20,000 nt of DNA from JAMLIN01 sp964509685 (GTDB taxonomy: Bacteria; Pseudomonadota; Gammaproteobacteria; Burkholderiales; Burkholderiaceae_E): positions 1 through 20,000 of the forward strand of contig CAZDYQ010000057.1 in assembly GCA_964509685.1 (NCBI GenBank), written 5' to 3'. Below, piece after piece: positions 19,120 through 20,000 of the stretch (position 1 is the first letter of the stretch; each line of letters opens with the position of its first letter). The notes under the pieces were generated by a model, which was not told where the DNA came from, did not search any database, and saw only the letters and a program-made list of their open reading frames with translations. The translations under genes were made by a program, and so were the position numbers.

Positions 19120-19893
19120 ATGGCAACGGTCGAACACGCGGGCGCGAGGCTCTTCTACCGGGTGGATGGCAAGCCCGACGGGCCGAAGCTGGTGCTGCTC
19201 AACTCCCTCGGCAGCGGCACCGGGCTCTGGGACCCCATCATGCCGGCGCTCGAGGCGAAGTACCGGGTGCTGCGCATGGACAAGCGCGGCCACGGCCAGT
19301 CCACCGGCACGCCGGGCGACTACACCATGACGATGCTCGCGGAGGATGCGCTCGCCGTCATGGACGCGGCCGGCTTCGACCGGGCGACCGTGGGCGGGAT
19401 CTCGATCGGCGGCATGATCTCGATGCAGATGGCGCTGCTGGCCCCCGAGCGGGTCGAGCGCCTCGTCATCTCGAACAGCTCGGCCTTCCCCGGCGACAAG
19501 CTGCGGGCCCGCATGGCCGAGGTGCGCGAGAAGGGGCTGGAAGCGGTCGCCGACACGGTCATCGCGAACTGGTTCGAGCCCGACACCATCGCTCGCGGGG
19601 GGCCGTACATCGACGCGGTGCGCGCCACCTTCGTCGGCGGCGACCCGCTCGGCTACATCGGCTGCTGCGCCGCCATCATCGGCTTCGACATGCGCCGGTC
19701 GCTGCCGCAGATCCGCCAGCCCGCGCTCGTGATCGCGGGGCTGTCGGACGCATCGCTCACGCCAGATCACTCGCGCGAGATCGCCCGGGCCCTGCCCAAT
19801 GCGCGGCTCGTCGAGCTGCAGGCCAGGCACATCCCCTTCGGCGACATCCCGGAGGCCTATGCGCAGGCCGTGATCGAGTTCCTCGATGCCTGA
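19120..19893 (+). CDS. Alpha/beta hydrolase, 3-oxoadipate enol-lactonase-like
   Basis: A 257-residue hydrolase close to PcaD-type enol-lactonases. The catalytic triad is visible: S95 in GISIGG (nucleophile elbow), D210 in AGLSDASLTP and H237 in ARHIPFGD. The oxyanion region is near LNSLGSG. Enol-lactonases open beta-ketoadipate enol-lactone, but this family label is often given to hydrolases with other substrates. No other pca gene is present here, so a true beta-ketoadipate role is uncertain. The start ATG at 19120 has AGAGG about 9 bases upstream. It lies 41 bases after the monooxygenase gene and just before a rhodanese-like gene, suggesting a co-transcribed degradation or detoxification step. 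Confidence 0.85.
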   Translation: MATVEHAGARLFYRVDGKPDGPKLVLLNSLGSGTGLWDPIMPALEAKYRVLRMDKRGHGQSTGTPGDYTMTMLAEDALAVMDAAGFDRATVGGISIGGMISMQMALLAPERVERLVISNSSAFPGDKLRARMAEVREKGLEAVADTVIANWFEPDTIARGGPYIDAVRATFVGGDPLGYIGCCAAIIGFDMRRSLPQIRQPALVIAGLSDASLTPDHSREIARALPNARLVELQARHIPFGDIPEAYAQAVIEFLDA

Positions 19894-19906
19894 AGGGGCC
19901 GACCCG

Positions 19907-20000
19907 ATGCAGGAAATGCTGCCGCGCGAGGCCTACCGGTTCCTTGCCGAGAACCCGGAGGCCCTGTTCATCGACTGCCGCAGCGACGCCGAGTTCTACT
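19907..20000 (+). CDS. Rhodanese-like domain protein, N-terminal fragment cut by the window edge
   Basis: Only 31 codons are visible. After MQEMLPREAYRFL the segment LFIDCRSDAEFY matches the opening strand and DxR element of rhodanese domains (usually FIDVRSxxEF). The active-site cysteine would lie beyond the edge. ATG 19907 is preferred because AAGGGG (19893-19898) lies 8 bases upstream. An in-frame ATG at 19886 would overlap the hydrolase end by 8 bases. The close spacing suggests the same operon as the hydrolase. Confidence 0.65.
   Translation, partial: MQEMLPREAYRFLAENPEALFIDCRSDAEFY

Overview
The window is very GC-rich and gene-dense. It has almost no non-coding DNA, and the genes are joined in tight operons. 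Gene content suggests a proteobacterium, most likely a betaproteobacterium of the Burkholderiales type: a YcgR-like PilZ protein, a NasT-type ANTAR regulator, sigma-54 promoters, and an assimilatory NirB/NirD/NasA set with a NrtABD-type transporter. This placement is inferred from gene families and base composition, not from a marker gene. No tRNA, rRNA, insertion sequence, CRISPR array or prophage was seen.

Left part (1-6541): a minus-strand cysK, cut by the left edge, and the B12-dependent methionine synthase metH cover sulfur amino-acid synthesis. Divergent from metH is a small FAD/NAD(P)H oxidoreductase without an iron-sulfur domain. It is followed by a PilZ c-di-GMP receptor of the YcgR type.

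Central part (6498-17703): a nitrate-assimilation regulon. On the minus strand, read from right to left, lie nasT and then nrtA-nrtB-nrtD-nirB-nirD-nasA-cobA. Together they import nitrate (NrtABD), reduce it to nitrite (NasA) and to ammonium (NirB/NirD), and make siroheme precursor for NirB (CobA). A divergent sirB-like chelatase gene begins just upstream of nasT. The 251-base gap between nasT and nrtA is the most informative non-coding stretch. Read on the minus strand it holds two NtrC-type dyads, a near-consensus sigma-54 promoter, two adjacent stem-loops whose six-base loops both have A at position 1 and G at position 4 (the ANTAR RNA target), and a strong intrinsic terminator. The 5' arm of the terminator shares bases with the second ANTAR hairpin. 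This is the expected layout for NasT antitermination placed on top of NtrC/sigma-54 nitrogen control. nasT itself has a separate sigma-54 promoter. No nasS, the usual NasT partner, is present.

Right part (17753-20000): a plus-strand group with a class A flavin monooxygenase, a 3-oxoadipate enol-lactonase-like alpha/beta hydrolase and the start of a rhodanese-like protein. The spacing looks like one operon, but its substrate cannot be deduced.
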